Notes under the pieces: generated by a model
Seen by the model: only the letters and a program-made list of their open reading frames with translations
Databases searched by the model: none
Told to the model about the DNA's origin: nothing
Part shown: positions 7,943 to 16,293 of the stretch, piece by piece
Numbering within the stretch: the stretch's first letter is position 1
Layout of the letters: each line of letters begins with the position of its first letter
Assembly: GCF_017377505.1 (NCBI RefSeq)
Contig: NZ_JAFREN010000014.1
Span: 30,264-94,263, forward strand
DNA from: Enterococcus sp. DIV0212c
GTDB taxonomy: Bacteria > Bacillota > Bacilli > Lactobacillales > Enterococcaceae
Reading direction: 5' to 3'
Length of the DNA: 64,000 bases
Translations under genes and position numbers: made by a program

Positions 7943-9412
7943 TTAAGCTTGTTCCTTTTTGTCAAAAAATTTTCTTAGTATTAAATATAAACAAAATGCT
8001 GAGCCAAAGCCAGCGATCCAAGAAATATCTGAGACCACTTTTAGAGCAGGAATAAAATTACCACTTAAACAGATAATCAACGCAACAACTGTAGCAACAT
8101 ACGCTGGTTTATTCAATCCTTTATAGATGTTATGGCTATTGTCTGCCGTTTGATCCATGTACAACTGATTCAGATCGATTTTTTGCTTCTGAACAAAATA
8201 GTAATTTGCGATCATCGTTCCTGCAACTGGACCTAATACTGCACCGATCGTATTCAGGAAGATAAAAATACTAGCAGAATTTTCCATTAACTTCCACGGC
8301 ATAATCAGAAAACTGATAACACTGGCTAACAAAACACCTTTTTTATAATCCACCTTCTTCGGAAATAATGCACATAACTGATAAGCAGCCGGAATAATAT
8401 TCCCCGTTGCATTTGTAGAAACTGTTGTTAATAAGAATACAAGCATCGCAACAATAATTGCAAATGAATTATCCCAACGATTAACGATATTTAGAATATT
8501 CCATTCTTGAATGCCGTAACGAATGGAGCCGCCAATCAAAATCACTACACTTGAAAAAGCAAAAATCCCATAACCAACTAAGAAACTAGCCGTTTGACCA
8601 ATTGTTTGATCTTTTGTTGATTTTGCATTTTGAGTAAAGTCTGACACGCTTGCTCCTGGAGCAGCCCAAACAGCTAAAACTGAATTAATGATCATAAAAT
8701 AGACAAATACTGGCGAAATATTATGTGTTGCTCCAGTGACATCGTACGAAAGAATAGGGCCCAAGCCTCCAGCAGCTTGAATCGCCCAAATCGCCATACC
8801 ACCAAAAACAATATAAATCAACGGACTCAAGATAGCTGTGAATTTGTTAAGAATCTTTCCTCCACCAAAACCGATAAGCATATTCACCGCCCAAAAAAGC
8901 GTAAAAGCGATCAACCCTGGAATAGAAATGCCTAAAATCATCGTATCTCCGCCAAGTGTCAAAAAGCCTGGCCAAATCTTACCAATCAAAATCAATAATG
9001 CCAATGAACCTGTATAATTCTGCAAACCAAACCAAGCAATTGCAGCAACACATCCTCTTAGAAATCCCGGTAGTTTCGCTCCGATATCTCCATAAGTCGA
9101 GCGTAAATGAATGGCAAAAGGAATTCCGTATTTTGACCCTGCACGACCATTAAAGGTCATAAACAAAGCAACCGCTAATGCACTTAGTACCAAAGCTAAC
9201 ATAATATTAATTGGAGAAAGTCCTAAAAATAGAAAACCTCCTACGGCAGTGTAATTGGGAATATTATGAACAGAGCCCATCCATAGCGTAAAATAATTCA
9301 TTTTTCCCATCATTCTTTTTGACAACGATTTTGGCAGCAGATCTTCATTGTATCCACGTTCTCGATATCGTTGAAGTTCGTCTTCCGTGATTTGATAATC
9401 TTGGGTTTCCAT
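7943..9412 (-). CDS. pucI: Allantoin permease (NCS1 family)
   Basis: Imports allantoin across the cytoplasmic membrane. The 489-residue protein has about twelve hydrophobic segments. NCS1 hallmarks are an N-terminal soluble stretch ending in KRMMGKMNYFTLWMGSVHNI, the motif GSKYGIPFAIHLRSTYG after segment 2, and NATGNIIPAAYQ. A ribosome site (AAAGGAGG) stands 7 bases before the start at 9412. It is followed by allB after 78 bp and preceded by a terminator for the MFS gene, so pucI-allB form one transcription unit. A cre-like site (9426-9439) lies between the ribosome site and the upstream promoter region. A related base such as uracil is the family alternative. Confidence 0.88.
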   Translation of the reverse strand: METQDYQITEDELQRYRERGYNEDLLPKSLSKRMMGKMNYFTLWMGSVHNIPNYTAVGGFLFLGLSPINIMLALVLSALAVALFMTFNGRAGSKYGIPFAIHLRSTYGDIGAKLPGFLRGCVAAIAWFGLQNYTGSLALLILIGKIWPGFLTLGGDTMILGISIPGLIAFTLFWAVNMLIGFGGGKILNKFTAILSPLIYIVFGGMAIWAIQAAGGLGPILSYDVTGATHNISPVFVYFMIINSVLAVWAAPGASVSDFTQNAKSTKDQTIGQTASFLVGYGIFAFSSVVILIGGSIRYGIQEWNILNIVNRWDNSFAIIVAMLVFLLTTVSTNATGNIIPAAYQLCALFPKKVDYKKGVLLASVISFLIMPWKLMENSASIFIFLNTIGAVLGPVAGTMIANYYFVQKQKIDLNQLYMDQTADNSHNIYKGLNKPAYVATVVALIICLSGNFIPALKVVSDISWIAGFGSAFCLYLILRKFFDKKEQA

Positions 9413-9425
9413 TAATTCGCCTCCT

Positions 9426-9439
9426 TTAAAGCGCTTTCA
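9426..9439 (-). promoter_or_regulatory. cre-like site upstream of pucI
   Basis: The minus strand reads TGAAAGCGCTTTAA, one mismatch from the catabolite-responsive consensus TGWNANCGNTNWCA. It overlaps the ribosome-site side of the pucI leader, where bound CcpA would act as a roadblock. Confidence 0.45.
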
Positions 9440-9496
9440 TGCGTTGAGTTTCCAAATAAACTATTATTTTATGTAACACTTATAGCATAATTAGAT

Positions 9497-9558
9497 AAAA
9501 AATATGATGTGTTTAAATTCTGTCCACTATATTTCGTTTCAGAAGCTAAACACATCAT
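9497..9558 (-). terminator. Terminator downstream of the MFS gene at 9587
   Basis: A perfect 12-bp inverted repeat (ATGATGTGTTTA 9504-9515 / TAAACACATCAT 9547-9558) with a 31-base loop is followed on the minus strand by ATATTTTTTAT. Confidence 0.65.
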
Positions 9559-9586
9559 TATTTTTTTCTTTATTTAGTACAAGGAC

Positions 9587-10864
9587 TTATTCAGCACTTG
9601 CTTTCTTTTTATTCAAATTAGCAAGTAAGAACAATGTTGTTCCGACTACAAGTAGAATAACTGAAATATAAAAGCCCATTTCTTTAGAACCAGTTGCATC
9701 AGAAATCGAACCTGTCAATGTTGGTGCAATAACTGAAGACATCATTCCGAAAAAGTTGAATACGCCAAGTGTTGTACCAATACCAACTTTAGGGGCATTT
9801 TCACCCAACCATGAAATAATGATTGGCTCTACAGCTAATTTTCCTAAGAAACCATACAAAATCAAACCAATTAATAAAATTGTTGAATTTGTTGCTTGAA
9901 CAGTCAACAGTAACATTACTGCTGCTAAGAATTCTAAAATCACGATAAATTGTACTTTTTTGTGCATAAATTTATCAGCTAAACGACTAAAGAATAATGC
10001 TCCTGGAATTGAAGCAAAGGCTACAAGAGAAGCAGAAAATCCGATTGCTGCGCCTTCAAATCCTCTTTCAGTTCCAAGGAAGTTAGGCAACCATGTAACT
10101 GTCATATAATACGCATAACAAGTAGCAAAGTATAAAATATAAGCAAATAACATTTTTGGTGCGAATAATTTTTTCACTGAAACATGTTCTTTTTCCACAA
10201 CTGGAGCATCATTTTTTTCAGCCTCAGCTACTTCTGCTGCTTCAGTTTGTGCTAAAAATTCAGCATCTTCTTTATTGTTACGAATAATTGCAATAAACGC
10301 TACTAGCATCACAACGATCAATGCTACTGAAATGTACATCATTGTTTGCCATGGGAATTGTAATTGTACCACTAAGAAACTAGATAAAATCAAGCCTAAT
10401 CCTGAACCTACTGCTGATCCACTGTTTACGATAGCTGTAGAAAAACTTCTTTTTTCTTGCGGAATGTTTTGAGAAGTTAAAGAATATGCTGAACCGTAGA
10501 AAGATCCACAACCTAACCCTGCTAAAACACTACCAAAATAAATCATTGAAATGCTTGTTGCTTGAGAGATCAAGAAAGCGGCAATTCCGAAAACAACAAA
10601 TCCTGGAATCAATACTTTTTTCTTACCGATCTTATCAACCAAAAATCCTGCTGGAATCTGCATCGCAACATAACCGAAAAAGTAACAAGTAGAAATAAAA
10701 CCTAAAGCTGTATCAGAGATATTCCCGCCAAGTGACTCATTGATTTGTGGATAAGCAGGTGATAAAGCTGAGCGATACACCCATATCGTTACCCAACCGG
10801 CACATAACAAAATAACAATTTTTTTCCAATAATCCATTCCTGAACCCTTAACTTTTGCATCCAT
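9587..10864 (-). CDS. MFS transporter of the allantoin locus (paralogue 2)
   Basis: A 425-residue major facilitator with about twelve membrane segments. It has a motif-A-like FLVDKIGKKK and a charged cytoplasmic loop (residues about 205-230, Glu/Ala-rich) between the two halves. It is paralogous to the carrier at 5082. The start at 10864 has GGAGG upstream. It sits between pucG and pucI on the same strand, with its own upstream region holding a cre-like site (10965-10978) and a 9-bp dyad (11002-11025), and its own terminator. Two related carriers in one catabolic locus suggest an import/export or substrate split, for example ureide uptake and oxamate export. That is inference. Confidence 0.8.
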   Translation of the reverse strand: MDAKVKGSGMDYWKKIVILLCAGWVTIWVYRSALSPAYPQINESLGGNISDTALGFISTCYFFGYVAMQIPAGFLVDKIGKKKVLIPGFVVFGIAAFLISQATSISMIYFGSVLAGLGCGSFYGSAYSLTSQNIPQEKRSFSTAIVNSGSAVGSGLGLILSSFLVVQLQFPWQTMMYISVALIVVMLVAFIAIIRNNKEDAEFLAQTEAAEVAEAEKNDAPVVEKEHVSVKKLFAPKMLFAYILYFATCYAYYMTVTWLPNFLGTERGFEGAAIGFSASLVAFASIPGALFFSRLADKFMHKKVQFIVILEFLAAVMLLLTVQATNSTILLIGLILYGFLGKLAVEPIIISWLGENAPKVGIGTTLGVFNFFGMMSSVIAPTLTGSISDATGSKEMGFYISVILLVVGTTLFLLANLNKKKASAE

Positions 10865-10964
10865 GTCTTTTCCTCCAATGTCCTCATTTATGTGTTTGAA
10901 TGAAAAAAGGTTTGTGCAATTTTCATTTCAATACATAATCAAACAACTTCTTATTCGCTTTAAT

Positions 10965-10978
10965 TGTAAGCGGTAGCA
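10965..10978 (-). promoter_or_regulatory. cre-like site upstream of the MFS gene
   Basis: The minus strand reads TGCTACCGCTTACA, matching TGWNANCGNTNWCA except at position 3. It lies about 100 bases before the MFS start. A similar sequence (GGCAACCGCTTACA) lies before allC. Confidence 0.45.
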
Positions 10979-11001
10979 AACTTTCACGCATCATTATTTT
11001 T

Positions 11002-11026
11002 CACAAACTTGTCAAAAAGTTTGTGC
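11002..11026. promoter_or_regulatory. CACAAACTT/AAGTTTGTG dyad, candidate operator
   Basis: A 9-bp inverted repeat, CACAAACTT (11002-11010) and AAGTTTGTG (11017-11025), has no adjacent T-run in either direction, so it is unlikely to be a terminator. The half-site TTTGTGC also occurs at 10911, 12380 (reverse strand) and 23742, always in upstream regions of allantoin genes. PucR would be the natural binder, but this is inference. Confidence 0.3.
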
Positions 11027-11074
11027 AAAGCGAACAATCGGATGTTCTTTCACACAAACAATTTGACTTCGTTA

Positions 11075-12283
11075 TTATTTTTTATAAACGGTTAATGCAG
11101 CTTTAACTGCTTCACCTTTGGCAATATCTGCGCCGTAATAATTAAGCGCTCCTTCTAGTGCAGATAACACATGAAGTACATTTGATTTTCTACTGCTATA
11201 TCCCATATTTCCAATACGCCAAACTTTTCCTTGTAACGCACCGAAAGAAGAAGCAATTTCAACCCCAAATTCATCCAACATCAATGATCGAACTTTTTCA
11301 CCATCGATACCGTTTGGAATCATGATCGGTGTAACTGTTGGCATTTTAGTTGTTAAATCGCCATAAAAGCCTAATCCCATTGCTTTGATACCAGCAACGA
11401 TCGCTTGGTCATTTTGGGCATGACGTGCATACACATTATCCATACCTTCTTTGATCAGCATTCTTAACCCTTCATGCAGGCCGTAAATCATGCTTGTCGC
11501 TTCAGTATGATGATTGATTCGTTCTTCACTCCAATAACGCTGTAATTGGCTTAAATCAAGGTAATTGCTGCTAATATGATTGGCATTGCGGATATCTTTG
11601 CTTAATCCTAATTCTTTTTGGTAACGAGAAGTTAAAACTTTTTCTACGCGGTCATTATAAGTGATTAATGACAAACCAGAAGGAACACTCACACACTTTT
11701 GTGTGCCTGCAATAGCAATATCTACACCCCACGCATCAACTTCAAGCGGCACTCCGCCATAGGTTGCTACCATATCTACAACAAAGAAAATATCATTTTC
11801 CTTACAGTGTTCACCGATTTTTTCTAACGACTGCATTTGACCGTTGGCTGTTTCGCCATGAACCATAGCTACAATTTTTGGTTGAAATTTTTTGATTTCT
11901 TCAATTACTGTTTCTTGTTCAAAAGGTGCGTCCCATTCTTTTTCAAGATAATGAATATCAGCTTGAGCACGCTCACAAATTTCACCTAAAAGATAAGCAA
12001 ATCGACCATAAACTGGGATCAAGACTTTATCACCTGGTTCGATCAAAGCAATCAGTGCTGCTTCTAAACCAGAACGGGAAGTTCCATCGATCGCAAAAGC
12101 TTGCTCATTTTTCGTGCCAAAAGGAATCTTGATCATTTCTTTTACTTCATCCATAATTTGTAGAAAGGCTGGATCAAATTGCCCTAAAATAGAAGCAGAC
12201 ATTGCTCTTAGCGCTGCTGGATGCGCCTCTACTGGCCCTGGAGTCATGATTGTTCTACTTGGTACTGTTAATTCTGAAAACAT
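11075..12283 (-). CDS. pucG: Ureidoglycine-glyoxylate aminotransferase (PucG-like, class V PLP)
   Basis: A PLP enzyme of the alanine-glyoxylate/serine-pyruvate aminotransferase family. In purine-degrading bacteria PucG transfers the amino group of (S)-ureidoglycine to glyoxylate, giving oxalurate and glycine. The 402-residue chain has the N-terminal TIMTPGPVEAHP, the PLP-contact segment DGTSRSGLEAAL, the aspartate in FFVVDMVATYGG and the Schiff-base lysine in IAGTQKCVS (K196). The start at 12283 (MFSELTV) has AGAGGA upstream; the frame is open 57 codons further but without a ribosome site. With AllE and AllD also present, it gives a second route to oxalurate. Plain alanine-glyoxylate aminotransferase activity is the alternative. 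Confidence 0.85.
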   Translation of the reverse strand: MFSELTVPSRTIMTPGPVEAHPAALRAMSASILGQFDPAFLQIMDEVKEMIKIPFGTKNEQAFAIDGTSRSGLEAALIALIEPGDKVLIPVYGRFAYLLGEICERAQADIHYLEKEWDAPFEQETVIEEIKKFQPKIVAMVHGETANGQMQSLEKIGEHCKENDIFFVVDMVATYGGVPLEVDAWGVDIAIAGTQKCVSVPSGLSLITYNDRVEKVLTSRYQKELGLSKDIRNANHISSNYLDLSQLQRYWSEERINHHTEATSMIYGLHEGLRMLIKEGMDNVYARHAQNDQAIVAGIKAMGLGFYGDLTTKMPTVTPIMIPNGIDGEKVRSLMLDEFGVEIASSFGALQGKVWRIGNMGYSSRKSNVLHVLSALEGALNYYGADIAKGEAVKAALTVYKK

Positions 12284-12476
12284 AACTATTCCTCTTTTCC
12301 GTTTTAATTTCATCCTACCCTTATAATAAAATAAATCATTGTCACTTTTGAATAAATAATTTGAATTTTCGGTTATTTGGCACAAACCATTCTTGAATCT
12401 GCATGCGCTATCATTTACAATAGAGATATTCATCTCTTTTAAAAAAGCTAACACCTTATTATAACAAAAATAACTC

Positions 12477-12780
12477 GTTCATGCTTTCCTATTTTTCTGT
12501 CGAGGACAAACGGGCTTGCTACGCTTTTTTATTATTTAGCTTCATGAGCTTACCTCTCGGTAAAAAGATAAAATCTGCCTGTGACTAAAAGCATCACATT
12601 CATATTTTCCTATTTTTCTGTCGAGGACAAACGAGCTCATTACGCTTTTTTATTATCTAGCTTCATGAGCTTCCCTCTCGGTAAAAAGATAAAATCTGCC
12701 TGTGACTAAAAGCGTCACATTCATATTTTCCTATTTTTCTGTCGAGGTTAAACGAGCTCATTACGCTTTTAAAATTAGGA
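12477..12780 (+). repeat. Tandem structured repeat, 121-bp period, 2.5 copies, upstream of pucR
   Basis: A partial copy (12477-12530) and two full copies (about 12531-12651 and 12652-12772) recur at exactly 121 bases. For example CCTATTTTTCTGTCGAGG begins at 12488, 12609 and 12730. Each full copy can form an outer stem ATGAGCT/AGCTCAT, a middle stem CCTC/GAGG and an inner hairpin TGTGAC-loop-GTCACA (the C-G pair is lost in the middle copy). The first two copies end in GCTTTTTTATTAT, which is terminator-like. The last ends in CGCTTTTAAAATTAGGAGG, the pucR ribosome site. No ORF runs through the array. Confidence 0.8.
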
Positions 12781-12789
12781 GGAAATTCA

Positions 12790-14430
12790 TTGACTACATT
12801 AGAAGATTTATTAAAAATCCCACGATTTTCCGATTTAAAATTATTAACGAATCCTACTAAAGCCAACACAATTGTTGAAAGTATCGAAATTTCTGAAACG
12901 CCTGATGTGGCAAATTTTATTCCTAAGAAGATTTTCCTTTTAACAACTGCAATGGTTTATAAAAATAATCAACAAGACTTAATCTCTTTGATCGATTCTT
13001 TAAAAGAACAAGAAGCTGCTGGTATCGGGATTAAAGTTGGTCGTTTTATTGAAGCTATCGATCCAGAGGTTGTGGCCTATGCAAATAAAATCAATTTTCC
13101 AGTTGTCCAAGTTCCAAGCTCTCAGCCTTTAGGCGCTTTGTTGCATCAGTTACTGAACTTTTTATGGGATACCAAAACCGAACAATTAAGTTATGCTTTA
13201 GATATTCAAAAACGTTTTTCAGATTTGCTGATCCACGACGTAAGTATCGCACGATTTGTCGCTGACTTTGGTAAAATGATCAATACTCCAGTGATTTTAT
13301 TAAGCCCTTACCGTAAAGTAATTGCTCATTCTAAACATTTTACCCAGGCTTCAAAACCTGCCGAATATTATGTAGAGCAACTTGCTAATAAGTACGATAG
13401 TTGGATTGAAGACGATCATGCCTCGTTTATGATCAAAGACTTAAATCAAACACCTTTGCAAATCGCTGGATTTTCAGTCACGGTAAATAGCTACTTCCCA
13501 CATTATTTATTGATTTTAAATCCAGAACAAGTTCCCTATCCGATGTCGGAATTTGCTGTGGAGCAGGCTTGTTTAGTATTGTCCTTTATGTTGTATAAAA
13601 ATCAAAAGGTCCAAGAATCGCTGGATTTTCTGAAAAGCGACTTTTTAGGACAATTGATCGAGTACCAGCAAACACCTCACCAATCGAAACGAGATTGGCT
13701 GGATTTAGGCGCAAACTATGGCTTAAAGAAAAGTTCACAGTATCAAATTGTATATGCTATTTGCAGTCAAACAACGGCTACTGCAACAAAAATCAAGTAC
13801 CAACAAGAAGAAAGCGACGTTGCCTTTCAATGGCTACAGGAAACTTTGCCGCTCAAAGTTAAGCATATCAGCATCTTCAAAGTAAAAAACACGAATCATC
13901 TAGCAATTTTAATTCAAAGTAAAGTAGATGATTTGGATAAAATTTTAAGTGAAATTTCTTTAGAGCTATCTGAAAAACTACCGATCAGGTTAACTTTTGC
14001 TTTAGGAAATCTATATGAGACGACCGAACAAATTGCTAATTCCTTTATTGAAGCAAAAACGGCTCATGAAGAGATGCTGACGATGACAAACGCGCCATTG
14101 ACTCATCGGTATCACCCTAAAGGAATGAAGAGTTTATTTGAAAAAATGAGTCTTGAGGATATTCATTATTTTTGTGAAACAACGTTAAAAGAACTGGCTT
14201 ATCCTGTGGAAGATTCATTTATTGAACTTCGCAAAACGTTACAATGTTATTTAAGTTTCCAATGTGAAATTTCAAAAACAGCAAAAGAAATGTATTTACA
14301 CCGAAATACGATTAAATATCGAATTGATCATTGCGCCAAATTATTAGGAAAAAACATTCAAGATCCCACGAATAGTTTGAATTTACGTTTAGCCTTGGAA
14401 CTGTCTGGACGATCTAATCAACAACAATAA
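12790..14430 (+). CDS. pucR: PucR-family transcriptional regulator of purine catabolism
   Basis: A 546-residue regulator of the PucR/CdaR type. The N-terminal purine-catabolism domain (about 1-125) includes IVESIEISETPDVANFI. A GGDEF-like central region follows. The C-terminal PucR helix-turn-helix (about 485-540) reads ISKTAKEMYLHRNTIKYRID, then LRLALEL. It starts with TTG at 12790, 7 bases after AGGAGG; no ATG is available near that site. It is the only plus-strand gene of the locus, convergent with arcC across a terminator and pointing away from pucG, so it is placed to control both arms. In Bacillus, PucR responds to allantoin, allantoate or ureidoglycolate. Its 5' leader consists of the 121-bp structured repeats. 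Confidence 0.92.
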   Translation: MTTLEDLLKIPRFSDLKLLTNPTKANTIVESIEISETPDVANFIPKKIFLLTTAMVYKNNQQDLISLIDSLKEQEAAGIGIKVGRFIEAIDPEVVAYANKINFPVVQVPSSQPLGALLHQLLNFLWDTKTEQLSYALDIQKRFSDLLIHDVSIARFVADFGKMINTPVILLSPYRKVIAHSKHFTQASKPAEYYVEQLANKYDSWIEDDHASFMIKDLNQTPLQIAGFSVTVNSYFPHYLLILNPEQVPYPMSEFAVEQACLVLSFMLYKNQKVQESLDFLKSDFLGQLIEYQQTPHQSKRDWLDLGANYGLKKSSQYQIVYAICSQTTATATKIKYQQEESDVAFQWLQETLPLKVKHISIFKVKNTNHLAILIQSKVDDLDKILSEISLELSEKLPIRLTFALGNLYETTEQIANSFIEAKTAHEEMLTMTNAPLTHRYHPKGMKSLFEKMSLEDIHYFCETTLKELAYPVEDSFIELRKTLQCYLSFQCEISKTAKEMYLHRNTIKYRIDHCAKLLGKNIQDPTNSLNLRLALELSGRSNQQQ

Positions 14431-14434
14431 CAAA

Positions 14435-14475
14435 AAGAAGCTGAAAGAACACTAGATTGTTCTTTCAACTTCTTT
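14435..14475. terminator. Bidirectional terminator between pucR and arcC
   Basis: AAGAAGCTGAAAGAAC pairs with GTTCTTTCAACTTCTT, followed by TTTTTATTTTTT on the plus strand; AAAAAG on the other side serves the minus strand. Confidence 0.85.
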
Positions 14476-14484
14476 TTTATTTTT

Positions 14485-15423
14485 TTACCCAGTGATTCTT
14501 GTTCCAGCTCTACCTAATAATGCTTGGTCAGCTTCTTCTAAAGAACAAATGATAGCCGTTTTGCCTTGGGCAGCAAATGCAATCGCTGCTTCCATTTTTG
14601 GCCCCATACTGCCGTCAGCAAAATGACCTTCGTCCATGTATTGCTGCGCTTGTTTCACAGAAATTGTTTCTAATTTTTCTTGGTTCTCTTTACCATAGTT
14701 GATATAAACATTACTAACATCTGTTAACATCATGAATACACTAGCGTCGATTTGTTCCGCTAATTTTTTACCTGTACGGTCTTTGTCAATAACAGCTTCG
14801 ATTCCCTTTAATAAACCTTCTTCATTGCGAACAACAGGGATTCCTCCGCCTCCGCCGGCGATAACAATCGTATTTTGGTTTAATAACTTAACGATAGAAT
14901 CTACACCATGAATTGCTTTTGGTTGTGGAGAAGGAACCACGCGGCGATAGCCACGACCCGCATCTTCCATCATCACCCAATTTTTTTCTTGCTCCATTTG
15001 TTTTGCTTCTTCTTCAGAGTAAAAAATTCCGATTGGTTTGTTTGGATTAGCAAATGCTTCATCCTCAGCAGAAACTTCTGTTTGAGTTAACAAAGTAATG
15101 ACGTTACTTGTTAATCCTTTTGTTTCCAACGAATTTTTCAAGCTTTGTTCTAACATATATCCAATGAAGCCTTGTGATTCAGCATTACAAACATCCAATG
15201 GAAACGGTGGTACCACATCTTTTGCTTCTTCATTTTGTCTTAGGATATTTCCAACTTGTGGACCATTTCCGTGAGTCAAAACGATTTCATAATTTAATTC
15301 TTCTATTTTTGCAACCAGCTCTGCGCTGACTTTCACATTATCTAATTGTACCTCAAGTGTTGCTTCTTGGTTTGGTTTTAAAATTGCATTGCCTCCCAAT
15401 GCGATCACGACACGATTTGCCAT
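14485..15423 (-). CDS. arcC: Carbamate kinase
   Basis: Converts carbamoyl phosphate plus ADP to ATP, ammonia and CO2, the energy-yielding last step of anaerobic allantoin breakdown. The 312-residue protein shows the amino-acid kinase fold: VVIALGGNAIL at the N-terminus, LTHGNGPQVGN, VIAGGGGGIPVV, IDKDRTGKKLAEQ and GSMGPKMEAAI near the C-terminus. AAGGAGG stands before the start at 15423. It is the last gene of the allC-to-arcC minus-strand unit, 12 bases after allH. That position indicates it serves the oxamate carbamoyltransferase rather than arginine deiminase; no arcA or arcB is nearby. Confidence 0.93.
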   Translation of the reverse strand: MANRVVIALGGNAILKPNQEATLEVQLDNVKVSAELVAKIEELNYEIVLTHGNGPQVGNILRQNEEAKDVVPPFPLDVCNAESQGFIGYMLEQSLKNSLETKGLTSNVITLLTQTEVSAEDEAFANPNKPIGIFYSEEEAKQMEQEKNWVMMEDAGRGYRRVVPSPQPKAIHGVDSIVKLLNQNTIVIAGGGGGIPVVRNEEGLLKGIEAVIDKDRTGKKLAEQIDASVFMMLTDVSNVYINYGKENQEKLETISVKQAQQYMDEGHFADGSMGPKMEAAIAFAAQGKTAIICSLEEADQALLGRAGTRITG

Positions 15424-15435
15424 AAAAATCCTCCT

Positions 15436-16290
15436 TCATTTACTATTCAATAAGTTGATTGTAGTTAAAAAGCCTGCTAATAAATCAACACCTGATGTGT
15501 GACCTACTTTCACAACAGCTTCAACTGCTTTTTCAATCTGTTCTTTGCTGCTGTTTGTTGTTAATAGTCCAATTAAATGGATGACAGGTTCACTAAAACG
15601 CTGTGATATTGCGCATAACAAATAGTGCTTACTAATATCTGTTGTCACAGACCGTTCTGATAACAGTTCAGTAAGTAATAATTGATTTAATATAGACGAT
15701 TCTTCGTTCATCAGTAATCTTGCAGCTAGGTGTCCGACTATCATGTCATCTCCTGATGGCGTTAGTCCCATCCCTCTTCCTAAAAGAAAAGTGAGTCCTA
15801 ATTTTTGTTGCGAGTTATCTTCAGAACATAGCTGTTGAATAGCTTCATTAAATGGATGCTGAGTGTTTAAAAACTGAGCTAACGTATGCTGACTACCCGT
15901 TTTGTTTACCAGCGTATTTGCGTATGAAAACAGCTCTTTTTGACTTGTTACCAAAACATCTTCTGTTATTTCAATGACTGATGAATAGAGTTTCCCATGT
16001 GTCAGCAGTAGATGATTTTTAGAAAAATGCAAACACTTTTGCTCCCAAATGATTGGTTCACCAACTTCAATTGTTGCCAATAAGGGTGAAAAATCACTTG
16101 CTTGCACATAAATCCCATTCGGCATAAAAGGATAGTTAGTGGTCGTAATGACCACTAACTGTTGCTTCCCCTCATCTTGAATATTAAAACTATTCTTATA
16201 TTTGCTATGAACATGCCATTTTTTTCCTTCAAAAGTATTCGTTAAAAGAACTTGATCCATAAAACTAGCATTAACAAACAATATCTTCAC
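15436..16290 (-). CDS. allH: Oxamate carbamoyltransferase subunit AllH (DUF2877)
   Basis: A 284-residue DUF2877 protein. The family signature is visible in LLGRGMGLTPSGDDMIVGHLA. DUF2877 proteins are found with AllF/FdrA and AllG; in Escherichia coli the three form the oxamate carbamoyltransferase, which phosphorolyses oxalurate to oxamate and carbamoyl phosphate. Here the gene is 3 bases downstream of allG and 12 bases upstream of arcC, fitting that assignment exactly. No signal peptide or membrane segment is seen. The assignment to the complex rests on family membership and gene order. Confidence 0.85.
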   Translation of the reverse strand: MKILFVNASFMDQVLLTNTFEGKKWHVHSKYKNSFNIQDEGKQQLVVITTTNYPFMPNGIYVQASDFSPLLATIEVGEPIIWEQKCLHFSKNHLLLTHGKLYSSVIEITEDVLVTSQKELFSYANTLVNKTGSQHTLAQFLNTQHPFNEAIQQLCSEDNSQQKLGLTFLLGRGMGLTPSGDDMIVGHLAARLLMNEESSILNQLLLTELLSERSVTTDISKHYLLCAISQRFSEPVIHLIGLLTTNSSKEQIEKAVEAVVKVGHTSGVDLLAGFLTTINLLNSK

Positions 16291-16293
16291 CTT

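Noticed and set aside
11002..11026. Terminator of pucG
   Set aside because: The dyad has no T-run on either strand; it is better read as an operator or regulatory structure of the downstream MFS gene.
12284..12454. 57-residue N-terminal extension of PucG
   Set aside because: It covers the promoter region, lacks a ribosome site and has no counterpart in the family; AGAGGA precedes the ATG at 12283.
12477..12780. CRISPR array
   Set aside because: The repeat unit is 121 bases without spacers, and the copies abut directly; there are no cas genes in the window.
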